DNA of 39,126 nt from Pseudoalteromonas sp. XMcav2-N. GTDB lineage: Bacteria; Pseudomonadota; Gammaproteobacteria; Enterobacterales; Alteromonadaceae. Positions 24,054 to 33,102 of the stretch are shown here, in pieces (positions within the stretch are counted from its first letter, which is position 1; each line of letters opens with the position of its first letter). The DNA is taken from the NCBI RefSeq assembly GCF_024124545.1, contig NZ_JAMXSF010000028.1, positions 1 through 39,126 on the forward strand, written 5' to 3'. Under the pieces are notes generated by a model that did no database searches, was not told the origin of the DNA, and worked only from the letters and a program-made list of their open reading frames with translations. A program made the translations under genes and the position numbers.

Positions 24054-24536
24054 ATGTTTGCCATATCACATCAAAATAAATATAAAGCAATACAAGCAGG
24101 GATAGTCAGCCAGGTAAATCTGACCGACGGCGCCAGTGACTTAACCAACTGTGTGGCTCAGCTAAATCAGTATATGAGCGGGGCTGGGTGCTTGCAGTAT
24201 GATCATTGTCTACCGTCGGCCCACGGCAGTGTGCCACTTTTGCGCTATGATGGTGTCGAAGTCAGCGAGTGTGTGATTGGTATTATCTCCGAGAATGCCT
24301 TGTGGCAAACGCGCACTTTGCCACCTCTGGTTATGAAAGACCAAACTGGTCGTCTGACACTCAGTGCACATGAACAGACGCTTGGGATTACCTTTATCAC
24401 GAAGCGCAATGGCGAACCTATGCTGTTTTTCACTGAGCACTATGAGCAGCACCTGGCGTTAAGCACGCTGGAAGCACAAAGCCGTATGATGTCGCTCAGA
24501 GATGCTGCTGTATTATTGAAAGGATACCTGCAATAA
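24054..24536 (+). CDS. Hypothetical protein, unrecognised
   Basis: I do not recognise this 160-residue protein. It is soluble, with no signal peptide or membrane segment, and mixed alpha/beta by eye. It has three cysteines in the first half (LTNCVAQLN, GAGCLQYDHCLPS) and one in VSECVIG; this Cys-His-rich part has no standard zinc spacing. The C-terminal third is helical (ALSTLEAQSRMMSLRDAAVLLKGYLQ, split over the last 30 residues). I chose the ATG at 24054 because GAGGA lies 9 bases upstream; the ATG at 24045 sits directly on that sequence. It lies after a long AT-rich control region and before the PilZ gene. Co-transcription with the PilZ gene is possible but not shown. Confidence 0.75.
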   Translation: MFAISHQNKYKAIQAGIVSQVNLTDGASDLTNCVAQLNQYMSGAGCLQYDHCLPSAHGSVPLLRYDGVEVSECVIGIISENALWQTRTLPPLVMKDQTGRLTLSAHEQTLGITFITKRNGEPMLFFTEHYEQHLALSTLEAQSRMMSLRDAAVLLKGYLQ

Positions 24537-24627
24537 GACTTAAGCAGCCCCTTTATTGGGTACTTGCCGTTATCTAAAAGGGATTTTACTGCTACACTAT
24601 GGGCAGAGTCGTTAGTAGGGTTACAAG

Positions 24628-25314
24628 ATGTTAAAGCGTAAAACGCAACGGAGCAGGAAGCACTTATCGCAGATCCCGGCAGGCAGTTTGATTGATATTG
24701 AAATTGTGATGCCAGCGAGTCGCAAACGCGTCCGTACAGAGTTTATCGGGGTGCTTGAAGACCAGTATATTATTTTAAACTATCCCAACCCTAAGCGACT
24801 CGGCGCGGCGGCAGATTATGTGAAGACAGGAACGGAAATCATTGTCCGGGCCCTGCCAGAAGACAGCGATGGTCAGATCATTGCTTTCAAAGAGAACATT
24901 AAAGCCATTAGTAATCACCCCGCGCGGCTTATTTTTCTTTACTACCCTCATGAAGTACAAACTTATCAGCTGCGTGCCCAAACCCGTGTACCAGCCCTAA
25001 TACCAGCTATATTACAGTTGTCAGATTACAATGAAGTGGGTGTGATAAAAGACATTTCTCTGTCAGGCATGATGTTTGATATTCAAAAAGAGCATTTGCC
25101 CGACGATCTGGAGTCAGAAAACTGTGAAGTGCTGATTGAGGGCAAAGACGACAATGCCTCCGCGATAAAAGGCAAAGTGTGTCGTATTATAGAAAGTGCA
25201 GAGGGTAATGTGTCTTTAGGGATCCAGGTTGTGGGTCCGGATACGACCATTAAAGCAGTGCTAAAAGACTATTTGATCGATTTGTCGATTTTGTCTGATG
25301 AAGGAGAGAGCTAG
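24628..25314 (+). CDS. PilZ domain protein, YcgR-like c-di-GMP receptor
   Basis: The 228-residue protein has the two-domain form of the flagellar-brake YcgR family. An N-terminal beta-barrel-like domain covers about 15-105 (GSLIDIEIVMPASRKRV, FIGVLEDQYIILNYP). A C-terminal PilZ domain follows. The c-di-GMP motifs are intact: RAQTR at 116-120 (RxxxR) and DISLSG at 142-147 (D/NxSxxG). It most likely binds c-di-GMP and tunes motility or surface behaviour. No flagellar or polysaccharide genes are nearby, so the target cannot be told from context. It is convergent with trkA. Confidence 0.88.
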   Translation: MLKRKTQRSRKHLSQIPAGSLIDIEIVMPASRKRVRTEFIGVLEDQYIILNYPNPKRLGAAADYVKTGTEIIVRALPEDSDGQIIAFKENIKAISNHPARLIFLYYPHEVQTYQLRAQTRVPALIPAILQLSDYNEVGVIKDISLSGMMFDIQKEHLPDDLESENCEVLIEGKDDNASAIKGKVCRIIESAEGNVSLGIQVVGPDTTIKAVLKDYLIDLSILSDEGES

Positions 25315-25342
25315 CTGATCGACATAAAGCCAGACCAGCTAG
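25311..25342. terminator. Inverted repeat between convergent PilZ gene and trkA
   Basis: CTAGCTG (25311-25317) and CAGCTAG (25336-25342) can pair across an 18-base loop; the left arm contains the PilZ-gene stop codon. There is no T-run. It may act as a weak shared terminator. Confidence 0.35.
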
Positions 25343-25354
25343 ATAGATAACCGC

Positions 25355-26731
25355 TTACACAAACAGTGCGCTGACCTGGAAGAGCTTTTCAACCACGCCA
25401 ATCTGCTTTTTGTCGATCAGGAACATGATGACATGATCGCCCGACAGGATAATGGTGTCATCGTGGGCGATCAGTACTTCGTCGTCACGGACGATAGCGC
25501 CAATAGTAGTGCCCGCTGGTAGCTTGATGTCTCGAATCGCACGGCCCACCACTTTTGAGGTGTTTTCGTCACCATGGGCTACCGCTTCAATGGCTTCAGC
25601 AGCGCCCTTACGTAGTGAGTAGACGTTTACTATATCACCACGTCTGACATGCGTGAGCAAAGCCGAAATAGTCGCTTGCTGAGGTGAGATAGCTATGTCG
25701 ATTTCTCCACCCTGCACCAGGTCAACATAAGCACCTCGCTGAATGAGAACCATCGTTTTCTGGGCACCCATACGTTTAGCGAGCATGGCAGCCATGATGT
25801 TCGCTTCATCGTCATTGGTGACGGCGATAAAGACATCGACCTGTTCGATGTGCTCTTCGGATAACAACTCCTGATCTGAAGCATCTCCACAGAATACCAC
25901 CGTATTGTCGAGCATTTCAGACAGAGAAGAGGCCCTGTCAAGATTACGCTCAATCAGCTTAACGCTGTGATTTTTCTCCAACGATCTGGCCAATCCCGCG
26001 CCGATATTACCGCCACCGGCAATCATAATTTTTCGATACGAACGTTCGAGCTTCTGCAGCTCATTCATAACTGCACGAATGTGCTTGGTTGCCGCGATAA
26101 AGAATACTTCATCATCGGCCTCTATCACTGTGGTACCCAAAGGTTTGATGGCTTTACCCTGACGATAAATCGCTGCCACCCGAGTATCAACATTGGGAAT
26201 ATGCTCTTTCAGCGCAGACAGGGCATAGCCAACCAACAGGCCACCATAATAGGCTTTAACGGCAACCAGCGATAACATACCATCAGCAAACTGCAGCACC
26301 TGTAGTGCACCCGGGTAATCGATCAGACGACGAATATAACGGGTAACCAATTGCTCCGGTGCGATATAGTGATCGACTGGCAGGTCATCATTATGGAATA
26401 GCTTCTCCCGATACTTCAGGTATTGCTCAGAGCGGATCCGAGCAATTTTAGTTGGCGTATTAAAAATACTATAGGCCACCTGACAGGCAATCATATTGAC
26501 TTCATCCGAGCTGGTCACCGCAATAACCATATCGGCATCTTCGGCACCGGCCTGCCTGAGGACATCTGGATGTGCGCTGTGTCCCGTTACGCCTTGCAGG
26601 TCATATTTGTCCTGCAATTCCCTCAGTCTCTCTCCGTCAATGTCTACGACGGTTATTTCGTTCTGTTCGCCGACCAGGTTTTCGGCCAGTGTACCGCCGA
26701 CTTGTCCGGCGCCTAAGATGATGATTTTCAT
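25355..26731 (-). CDS. trkA: Trk system potassium uptake regulator TrkA
   Basis: TrkA is the cytoplasmic RCK/KTN ring that gates TrkH in response to nucleotides. The 458 residues equal the E. coli length and carry the duplicated layout. A first Rossmann fold begins MKIIILGAGQVGGTLAENL and is followed by a TrkA-C domain. A second fold starts at about 234 with KIMIAGGGNIGAGLARSL and is again followed by TrkA-C. An acidic ribose-binding residue lies in TVVDIDGERL. It is the last gene of the def-fmt-rsmB-trkA group, 17 bases after rsmB. All features are normal. Confidence 0.98.
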   Translation of the reverse strand: MKIIILGAGQVGGTLAENLVGEQNEITVVDIDGERLRELQDKYDLQGVTGHSAHPDVLRQAGAEDADMVIAVTSSDEVNMIACQVAYSIFNTPTKIARIRSEQYLKYREKLFHNDDLPVDHYIAPEQLVTRYIRRLIDYPGALQVLQFADGMLSLVAVKAYYGGLLVGYALSALKEHIPNVDTRVAAIYRQGKAIKPLGTTVIEADDEVFFIAATKHIRAVMNELQKLERSYRKIMIAGGGNIGAGLARSLEKNHSVKLIERNLDRASSLSEMLDNTVVFCGDASDQELLSEEHIEQVDVFIAVTNDDEANIMAAMLAKRMGAQKTMVLIQRGAYVDLVQGGEIDIAISPQQATISALLTHVRRGDIVNVYSLRKGAAEAIEAVAHGDENTSKVVGRAIRDIKLPAGTTIGAIVRDDEVLIAHDDTIILSGDHVIMFLIDKKQIGVVEKLFQVSALFV

Positions 26732-26748
26732 AAGCTAGTCTAGCGCTA

Positions 26749-28032
26749 TTATTGTTTTTTCAGCCGTGCGTAATAAAAGCCATCGGTATGGCCTGGTAAC
26801 AGTTGCAGCCCTGGTTTTTCCTGCGTGTCTTGGTCATGCAGAGGCATAAGCTGAGCACCTTGGGTACGTGTTAAAAATGCCGTAACTTGCTCAGCATTTT
26901 CCTGGGGCAGTACGGAGCAGGTTGCATACACTAACGTACCACCGGGCTTCAACAGAGGCCATATGGCATCTAAAATGCTGGCCTGTAGCGCTGCGAGTTC
27001 ATCGATATCGGTTGCACGACGCAACCATTTGATGTCCGGGTGGCGGCGGATCACACCGGTTGCCGAGCAGGGTACGTCCAGCAAAATACGGTCAAATTGC
27101 TCGCCCTGCCACCAGTTATCCGGATTTGCAGCATCGGCTTCCAGACATTGGGCGCTGAGATGCAGACGTTTAAGGTTCTCGTCGACACGTTTCAGGCGCT
27201 CACCATCGGCATCCAAAGCAATCACATTGGCATCGGCCTGTTCCAGAATATGGCAGGTTTTGCCACCAGGTGCGGCACACGCATCCAGAATGTGCTCACC
27301 ATCTTGTGGGTCGAGTAAACGGGCTGCCATTTGCGCTGCGGCATCCTGCACTGAGCTGGCACCCTGAGCAAAGTCTGGTAGCTGCTGTACATCCACAGGT
27401 TTGGTCAGCAAAATGCCATCCACAAAGTCCGGGTCCAGAGTATGGGCAATGCCTTCGGCATCGAGGCGCGCGGCATAGTCTGAGGTGCTCGACAGGCGTT
27501 GGTTAATGCGTAACCACATCGGTGCTTGCTGCTGGTTGGCTGTTAAAATCTCTTCCCACTGTTCAGGGTAAGCTGCCTGTAGCTTTTTGATAAACCAGCC
27601 CGGATGGTTGTATTTGCATACCGGGATGGCATCGGCACTGGCTTCTAACGTGTCCTGAGCGCGCTGAAAGTTACGCAATACCGCGTTGATCAGTCCCTTC
27701 AGGCCCGGCGCCTGCAGCTTATTGGCCGCATTGACCGTTTCGGCGACGGCTGCGTGAGCGGGCACTCGCATATGTTGTAGCTGATAAATACCGACATACA
27801 ATAAAAACTGAAAAACCCGATTTTTGCCCTTAAGTGGTTGTTCAAGTAGTTGCTGGCAATAGTGCTCCAGGCTTGGCAAATAACGCAAGACACCATAACA
27901 GATCTGTTGTAACAGGGCGCGGTCCTTTACTGGCAACTGACGGCTGGCATAGGGCAGTTGGGCCGTCAGAGACTGGCCTTTATCAACAACCTGAAACAGG
28001 GTTTGCGCGGCGAGCGCGCGTACGTTGGCCAT
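26749..28032 (-). CDS. rsmB: 16S rRNA m5C967 methyltransferase RsmB
   Basis: RsmB (Sun/Fmu) methylates C967 of 16S rRNA using S-adenosylmethionine. The N-terminal NusB-like RNA-binding domain covers about 1-140 (VRALAAQTLFQVVDKGQSL, ICYGVLRYLP). The SAM-binding motif is LDACAAPGGKTCHILE. The two catalytic-cycle cysteines lie in DVPCSATGVIRRHPDIKW and YATCSVLPQEN. At 427 residues it matches E. coli (429). Its ATG overlaps the fmt stop by one base (TGATG), so translation is coupled. Confidence 0.98.
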   Translation of the reverse strand: MANVRALAAQTLFQVVDKGQSLTAQLPYASRQLPVKDRALLQQICYGVLRYLPSLEHYCQQLLEQPLKGKNRVFQFLLYVGIYQLQHMRVPAHAAVAETVNAANKLQAPGLKGLINAVLRNFQRAQDTLEASADAIPVCKYNHPGWFIKKLQAAYPEQWEEILTANQQQAPMWLRINQRLSSTSDYAARLDAEGIAHTLDPDFVDGILLTKPVDVQQLPDFAQGASSVQDAAAQMAARLLDPQDGEHILDACAAPGGKTCHILEQADANVIALDADGERLKRVDENLKRLHLSAQCLEADAANPDNWWQGEQFDRILLDVPCSATGVIRRHPDIKWLRRATDIDELAALQASILDAIWPLLKPGGTLVYATCSVLPQENAEQVTAFLTRTQGAQLMPLHDQDTQEKPGLQLLPGHTDGFYYARLKKQ

Positions 28033-28976
28033 CAGGCACCCACCTGGCTACCAGGAGTTACCCAGTCGCTTCGGCCATTTAAAAAGTCTTGTGCTGACAT
28101 GGGCTTTTTACCTTGAGGCTGAAGTTGTGTGATAGTCAGTGCTTGCTCACCACAGGCAATGGTAATGCCGGTTTTATCGGCACTAAGCACCTGTCCGGGT
28201 GTGCCTTGCTGTGCAACTACGCTTGCCTGCCAGACTTTCACGGTTTGGCCTTGCATCTGGGTGTAGCAAACTGGCCAGGGATTGAAGGCGCGGATGTTAC
28301 GTTCAATTTGTACCGCGTCCATTGCCCAGTCTATATTGGCTTCTTCTTTAGACAGCTTTTTGGCGTAATTGGCCTGTGCGTCATCCTGTGGCTCGGCACT
28401 AAGCTTGTCTTCGGCCAGTTTGTTCAGTGTCTCTACTAATGCATCAGGCCCGAGTTCAGCCAGTTTGTGATACAAGCTGGCGCTGGTTTCGTTTGCATCA
28501 ATCGGACAGGTGGCAATGTGCAGCATATCGCCGGTATCCAGACCTTCATCCATTTGCATAATGGTTACACCGGTCTCTTTATCGCCAGCCCAGATAGCCC
28601 GCTGAATGGGCGCCGCGCCGCGCCAGCGTGGCAGAATTGAACCATGTACATTCAGACATCCAAGCCGTGGTGTATCCAAAATGGCTTTGGGTAACAGCAG
28701 ACCATACGCCACGACCACCATGACATCGGCATTCAGCGCGGCGAGCTCTGACTGTGCGTCGTCAGACTTGAGTGATTGTGGCTGGTAGACGGGCAGGTTG
28801 TGCTCCAGTGCCAGGGTTTTTACTTCGCTGGCTTTGAGTTTTTTGCCGCGACCGGCTGGGCGGTCTGGTTGGCTGTATACAGCAACAACGTCGTGGTGTG
28901 ATGCGATTAGCGCTGCCAAATGCTTGGCAGCAAAATCCGGGGTGCCCGCAAAGACAATACGCAGAGATTTGCTCAC
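28032..28976 (-). CDS. fmt: Methionyl-tRNA formyltransferase
   Basis: Fmt transfers a formyl group from 10-formyl-tetrahydrofolate to initiator Met-tRNA. The 314-residue protein (E. coli 315) begins LRIVFAGTPDFAAKHLAAL. It contains the catalytic region LNVHGSILPRWRGAAPIQRA and the metabolite-site segment TGVTIMQMDEGLDTGDML. The C-terminal OB-like tRNA-binding domain follows from about 205. It is placed between def and rsmB, the standard order, with translational coupling to rsmB. Confidence 0.98.
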   Translation of the reverse strand: MSKSLRIVFAGTPDFAAKHLAALIASHHDVVAVYSQPDRPAGRGKKLKASEVKTLALEHNLPVYQPQSLKSDDAQSELAALNADVMVVVAYGLLLPKAILDTPRLGCLNVHGSILPRWRGAAPIQRAIWAGDKETGVTIMQMDEGLDTGDMLHIATCPIDANETSASLYHKLAELGPDALVETLNKLAEDKLSAEPQDDAQANYAKKLSKEEANIDWAMDAVQIERNIRAFNPWPVCYTQMQGQTVKVWQASVVAQQGTPGQVLSADKTGITIACGEQALTITQLQPQGKKPMSAQDFLNGRSDWVTPGSQVGA

Positions 28977-29020
28977 TTGAGGTTCCAGTTAGGTAGTAAT
29001 TGTAGTTGGAAACGGCACGC

Positions 29021-29530
29021 TTACGCGCGCGCCGCCAGTTTGGCTTCTTTTTCGATTTTTTTACGGATCCGCTGGCGTTTCAGCGGCGACAAGTAATCGA
29101 TGAACAACTTGCCTTGCAGGTGATCCAGTTCGTGCTGAACACAAACGGCCAACAAGCCATCAGCATCAAACTCATAGCTTTCGCCATGTTCATTGAGGGC
29201 TTTTACTTTCACGGTTTCAGCGCGATCGACTTTGGCATAGGAGTAAGGCACAGATAAGCAGCCTTCTTCACTGATAGTCGAGCCATCTTTGGCAATGATT
29301 TCCGGGTTGATCAGCACACGCGGTTCATCGCGTTCCTCTGAAACGTCGATCACCACGATACGCTGGTGGATGTCTACCTGCGTAGCAGCAAGGCCAATAC
29401 CATTTTCTTCATACATAGTTTCCAGCATATCCGCGACAATCTGGCGGATCTCGTCATTTACTTCGGCAACCGGTTTCGCAACCGTGCGCAAACGCTCATC
29501 AGGAAAACTCAGTACTGCTAACTTAGCCAT
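29021..29530 (-). CDS. def: Peptide deformylase
   Basis: Def removes the N-formyl group from nascent proteins and is a metal (Fe2+) hydrolase. All three motifs are present: GIGLAATQ (44-51), EEGCLSVP with Cys91, and QHELDHLQG with His133, catalytic Glu134 and His137. The length, 169 residues, equals the E. coli form. It is the first gene of the leftward def-fmt-rsmB-trkA operon and is divergent from the LysM gene, with about 115 bases between them. Confidence 0.99.
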   Translation of the reverse strand: MAKLAVLSFPDERLRTVAKPVAEVNDEIRQIVADMLETMYEENGIGLAATQVDIHQRIVVIDVSEERDEPRVLINPEIIAKDGSTISEEGCLSVPYSYAKVDRAETVKVKALNEHGESYEFDADGLLAVCVQHELDHLQGKLFIDYLSPLKRQRIRKKIEKEAKLAARA

Positions 29531-29646
29531 AGATACCTTTTACACTTGAATTAAATGGGGTAATGTATGCTCTTATTTTAGCCATTCACGTTCCCCTTTA
29601 ACAGGTTTTGGTGGATAATATCGAAAAATAACTCAAGGAAGCCTGC

Positions 29647-30768
29647 ATGAAATCTCATATTGCCGCCCTTTTGCTGGCAACGAGTGCTGTTTTTCCTGCC
29701 TTAGCACAAACGCTGGCGGTTAAAACCAGTGCGCCCGAGCGTTATGTTGTTAAAAAAGGGGATACCCTTTGGGATATTTCCAGTCTGTATCTGAACAGTC
29801 CCTGGAAGTGGCCTGCATTGTGGCAGTGGAATCCACAAATCAAAAATCCGCATCTGATTTATCCCGGGGACGTGTTATCGCTGCACTACGACAGTGAAGG
29901 CAATCCGCGCTTGAGTCTGGCTAAGGGCGTACGTCGATTATCCCCTCAGGTTCGTGTCGTAAGCGATAAAAATCAAGCTATACCTACGTTACCATTGGCG
30001 GTAATGGAACCTTTTATGCGTTTTGAGCAAGCGCTGGGTGCTGGTGACTTTGCTGAGCTGCCAATGGTTCTGGGATCAAACTTTAACTACAAAATGAATA
30101 TTGAAGGTCATCTTTTGTATGTTAAAGGGGATCTGCCGCGTGGTGGCAATTATGGTATATACCGTAAGGGAGATGCCTATCGGGATCCTGATAACGGTGC
30201 GATATTGGCGTATGAGTCGATCCTGGTAGGAACGGCTCGGGTGATCAGAACTGGCAACATTGAAGCCGGTGAGCCGAGTACCGTTAAGATTGAGTCGGTT
30301 CGTCGTGAAGTGAAGCCCAGTGATGTACTGATGCCCATATCCAGCGGACAAACTTATTCTGCGAATTTCAAAATGACTCAACCGATGCAGGCTATCTCTG
30401 GCAATATCATCGCCAGCAGTAATAAGTTGCGCGAGTTCAGTACCATGGCTGTTGTGGTTATCGACTTAGGTCGTAAAGACGACCTGCAAGAGGGGAACGT
30501 ACTTGCAATCCATCGTCAGTCACCTACAGTGATTGAAAAGGAGACTGGCCCCAGTTATATCGAAGATGCCAGCAGCCTGGATAAAGTCATCACCGAAGTC
30601 AGTGAATGGTTTGGGGAAGACAATGATGAAGACAGTGTCGTCTGGCACATGCCAAAGGAAAAGGTTGGCGAGCTGATGCTGTTCAAAGTGTATGACAATA
30701 TCAGTTATGCCATGGTCACTAAGACACGCCAGCCCGTGCGAGTAGGAGACTCTGTTAGCAGCCGCTAA
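29647..30768 (+). CDS. LysM-domain peptidoglycan-binding protein
   Basis: This is a 373-residue exported protein. A signal peptide spans residues 1-21 (cleavage after ALA-Q). One LysM domain covers about 33-82 (YVVKKGDTLWDISSLY ... LIYPGDVLSLHY) and should bind peptidoglycan. The remaining ~290 residues are beta-rich, with a segment (about 95-345) I cannot name; GNVLAIHRQ and GDSVSS resemble short beta-barrel edges. The gene commonly sits between def and dprA in gammaproteobacteria. It has a good ribosome site (AAGGA). Its role is likely in cell-wall or envelope maintenance; nothing more specific can be said. Confidence 0.9.
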   Translation: MKSHIAALLLATSAVFPALAQTLAVKTSAPERYVVKKGDTLWDISSLYLNSPWKWPALWQWNPQIKNPHLIYPGDVLSLHYDSEGNPRLSLAKGVRRLSPQVRVVSDKNQAIPTLPLAVMEPFMRFEQALGAGDFAELPMVLGSNFNYKMNIEGHLLYVKGDLPRGGNYGIYRKGDAYRDPDNGAILAYESILVGTARVIRTGNIEAGEPSTVKIESVRREVKPSDVLMPISSGQTYSANFKMTQPMQAISGNIIASSNKLREFSTMAVVVIDLGRKDDLQEGNVLAIHRQSPTVIEKETGPSYIEDASSLDKVITEVSEWFGEDNDEDSVVWHMPKEKVGELMLFKVYDNISYAMVTKTRQPVRVGDSVSSR

Positions 30769-30836
30769 GGTCCTTCTCTTGTTTGGGCAAGCTGAATGAA
30801 TTAACTTCAGCACGACAACAAGCTCAGGGAGGGAGC

Positions 30837-31916
30837 ATGACAACATTGGATTTACGTCACAGCCTGGTATTGAGGATATGTCCCGGGCTGGGCAGCACGA
30901 CGCTGGAGCGGGCCATTCAACATCTCGCGCCCGCCGAACTCTTTACTGTTTCGCCACTCAGATTGCGCGAAGTTGGGTTACCTCAGGAAGCAATCCAATA
31001 CCTGCAGGCGCCAGACTGGCATTTTGTCGAGACCCTTATTCAGCAGTGTATTGCGCAGCATATTCAATTGGTTGGTTACTTTGATGCCGCCTATCCCCCA
31101 TTATTAAAACAGATCAGCAGTGCGCCTTTGATGCTCTTTTGTAAAGGGCGATTGTCTTTATTATCTCAACCACAAATTGCCATTGTAGGGAGTCGGAATG
31201 CCACAGCTACCGGATTGGATATAGCCAGAGAGTTTGGTCGCGCGCTCAGTGATGTGGGTATGACTGTGACTTCCGGGCTTGCCAGGGGCGTCGATGGCGC
31301 GGCGCATCAGGGCGCGTTGAGTCAGGGAGGGGCGACCCTGGCTGTGCTTGGTACCGGAGTCGATGTGGTGTATCCACGCAGACACAGCCGGCTATATCAG
31401 CAGGTAGCGGAACAGGGACTATTGATCAGCGAATTTCTCCCCGGCAGTCAGCCCAAGGCGGAGCACTTTCCTCGTCGTAACAGGATTATTTCCGGGTTGT
31501 CACTTGGGGTATTGGTTGTTGAAGCCGAAATAAAGAGTGGTTCTTTAATCACCGCGCGTTATGCGCTGGAGCAAAACAAAGAAGTGTTTGCGGTGCCCGG
31601 GTCGATCCGCAACCCCTTATCTCAGGGGTGCCACCATTTATTGAAAGACGGTGCAAAATTAACCGAGCGGGTCGAGGATATTCTCGAAGAGGTAAGATTT
31701 TTCTCCGAAAACGGTCTATATATAGTAGAAAGTGACAAAAAACAGGAGCACTGCCCCGTATTGCAAAATCTCGGCTTTGAGGTAACCAGTGTAGATACCT
31801 TATCGCAGAGGACCCAGTGGCCAGTAGAGAAGGTGCTTGCCAGACTGCTGGACCTTGAGCTTGAAGACAAAGTAGAACGCGTTTTAGACGGCTACATCAA
31901 ATTAGCGAGGGGTTAA
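30837..31916 (+). CDS. dprA: DNA-processing protein DprA (Smf)
   Basis: DprA binds incoming single-stranded DNA and loads RecA during natural transformation. The extended Rossmann fold is visible with IAIVGSRNATATGLDIAREF, VTSGLARGVDGAAHQGAL, and the nucleotide/DNA-binding segments FPRRNRIISGLSLGVLVVEA and SGSLITARYALEQNKEVFAVPG. An N-terminal SAM-like helical part and a C-terminal winged-helix (about 300-359) flank it. I chose the ATG at 30837 (359 residues) because GGAGGGAG lies just before it; a TTG at 30783 has no support. smg follows after 2 bases. Confidence 0.97.
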   Translation: MTTLDLRHSLVLRICPGLGSTTLERAIQHLAPAELFTVSPLRLREVGLPQEAIQYLQAPDWHFVETLIQQCIAQHIQLVGYFDAAYPPLLKQISSAPLMLFCKGRLSLLSQPQIAIVGSRNATATGLDIAREFGRALSDVGMTVTSGLARGVDGAAHQGALSQGGATLAVLGTGVDVVYPRRHSRLYQQVAEQGLLISEFLPGSQPKAEHFPRRNRIISGLSLGVLVVEAEIKSGSLITARYALEQNKEVFAVPGSIRNPLSQGCHHLLKDGAKLTERVEDILEEVRFFSENGLYIVESDKKQEHCPVLQNLGFEVTSVDTLSQRTQWPVEKVLARLLDLELEDKVERVLDGYIKLARG

Positions 31917-31918
31917 TT

Positions 31919-32392
31919 ATGTTTGATATCCTAATGTATTTATTCGAGAACTATATTCACAGCGAAGCGGATATCTTCGTCGAGCAAAATGAACTGACAG
32001 ATGAACTGGTCGGGGCCGGTTTCAATCAAGACGAGATTTATAAAGCACTGGACTGGCTGGAGCAACTAGCCGATTTACAGCAGTCTGATGAAATTCCTTA
32101 TTTAAACGCCCGCCCGGATAGCGCGATCCGGATCTACACTGAGCAAGAATGTACCATGCTGGACATCGAATGTCGGGGCTTTTTAATGTTTGTTGAGCAA
32201 ATTGGGGTGATAGACAGTACCACCCGTGAAATGGTCATCGACCGTTTATGTGCGCTGGATAAACCGGCCATCTGCCTGGACGATTTAAAATGGGTGATCC
32301 TGATGGTACTGTTTAATGTGCCTGGCAAGGAACATGCCTATGCGCAGATGGAAGATCTGATCTTCGAAGAACCCACAGGTCCGCTGCATTAA
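31919..32392 (+). CDS. smg: Smg family protein (DUF494)
   Basis: Smg is a small acidic protein of unknown function, conserved next to dprA. The 157 residues equal the usual length. The N-terminus MFDILMYLFENYIHSEADI and the central LTDELVGAGFNQDEIYKALDWL are typical. GAGGGG precedes the ATG and overlaps the dprA end, so the two are probably co-translated. No catalytic motif is visible. Gene context (dprA) is the only hint of a DNA-related role. Confidence 0.95.
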   Translation: MFDILMYLFENYIHSEADIFVEQNELTDELVGAGFNQDEIYKALDWLEQLADLQQSDEIPYLNARPDSAIRIYTEQECTMLDIECRGFLMFVEQIGVIDSTTREMVIDRLCALDKPAICLDDLKWVILMVLFNVPGKEHAYAQMEDLIFEEPTGPLH

Positions 32393-32428
32393 TCTCCTTA
32401 CTTTCACCAGAGGGCACAAATTCGTTGG

Positions 32429-32447
32429 GTCAGGCGTACAGCCTGAC
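32429..32447 (+). terminator. Hairpin after smg
   Basis: GTCAGGC, GTACA and GCCTGAC form a perfect 7-bp hairpin 36 bases past the smg stop. The following DNA is only mildly T-rich, so this is a weak terminator at best. Confidence 0.5.
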
Positions 32448-32532
32448 TGACGCTTCTTTGTTCCTTATATCACTTTCCCTTGATACTATTACGAATGCAC
32501 AGCCATTGGGGTGAAGTAGACGGGGACTTGTT

Positions 32533-33102
32533 ATGAGTAAAATAGATCATTCGTTGTTTAATGCAGACCAGCATGCCCTGGAGCGGGAGTATGAAGTATG
32601 CCCCAAGTGTGGCTCTGAACTGGTGATCAAACACAGTAAGTCGGGCCCTTTCCTGGGTTGTGCCAGTTACCCCGCTTGTGACTACATTCGTGCCATCGCC
32701 CATCATGATAACCATGATATCAAGGTACTCGAAGACAGTGCCTGTCCCTTATGTAGTGAACCCTTAGTCGTGCGTAATGGCCGTTATGGGATGTTTATTG
32801 GCTGTACTGGCTATCCTCAGTGTCATTACATAGCTCACGATGAAGAGCCGGAAGAAGCACCAGGCCCGTCTTGCCCTAAATGCCATAAAGGCACCTTACA
32901 TAAACGTAAGAATAAGTACGGCAAGTTTTTCTATGCCTGCGATACCTATCCACAATGCAAGTACAGCGTTAACCACCCACCAATAGCACACGCTTGTGAG
33001 GCCTGCGGCTGGCCCGTCATGGTGCAAAAACACCGGGGTGGAAAAGCTGTGCTACAATGCCCGCAGAAAGTTTGTCAGCATACAATTGAGGAGCCTCAGT
33101 GA
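32533..33102 (+). CDS. yrdD: Topoisomerase I-type zinc-ribbon protein (YrdD)
   Basis: The 189 residues are built from four repeated zinc ribbons of the kind found at the C-terminus of topoisomerase I, with no topoisomerase domain. The cysteine pairs are CPKC...CASYPAC, CPLC...CTGYPQC, CPKC...CDTYPQC and CEAC...CPQKVC. It is predicted to bind nucleic acid; the role is unknown. It matches E. coli YrdD in length and place (between smg and tsaC). GTGA at its end overlaps the tsaC start by 4 bases. Confidence 0.93.
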   Translation: MSKIDHSLFNADQHALEREYEVCPKCGSELVIKHSKSGPFLGCASYPACDYIRAIAHHDNHDIKVLEDSACPLCSEPLVVRNGRYGMFIGCTGYPQCHYIAHDEEPEEAPGPSCPKCHKGTLHKRKNKYGKFFYACDTYPQCKYSVNHPPIAHACEACGWPVMVQKHRGGKAVLQCPQKVCQHTIEEPQ

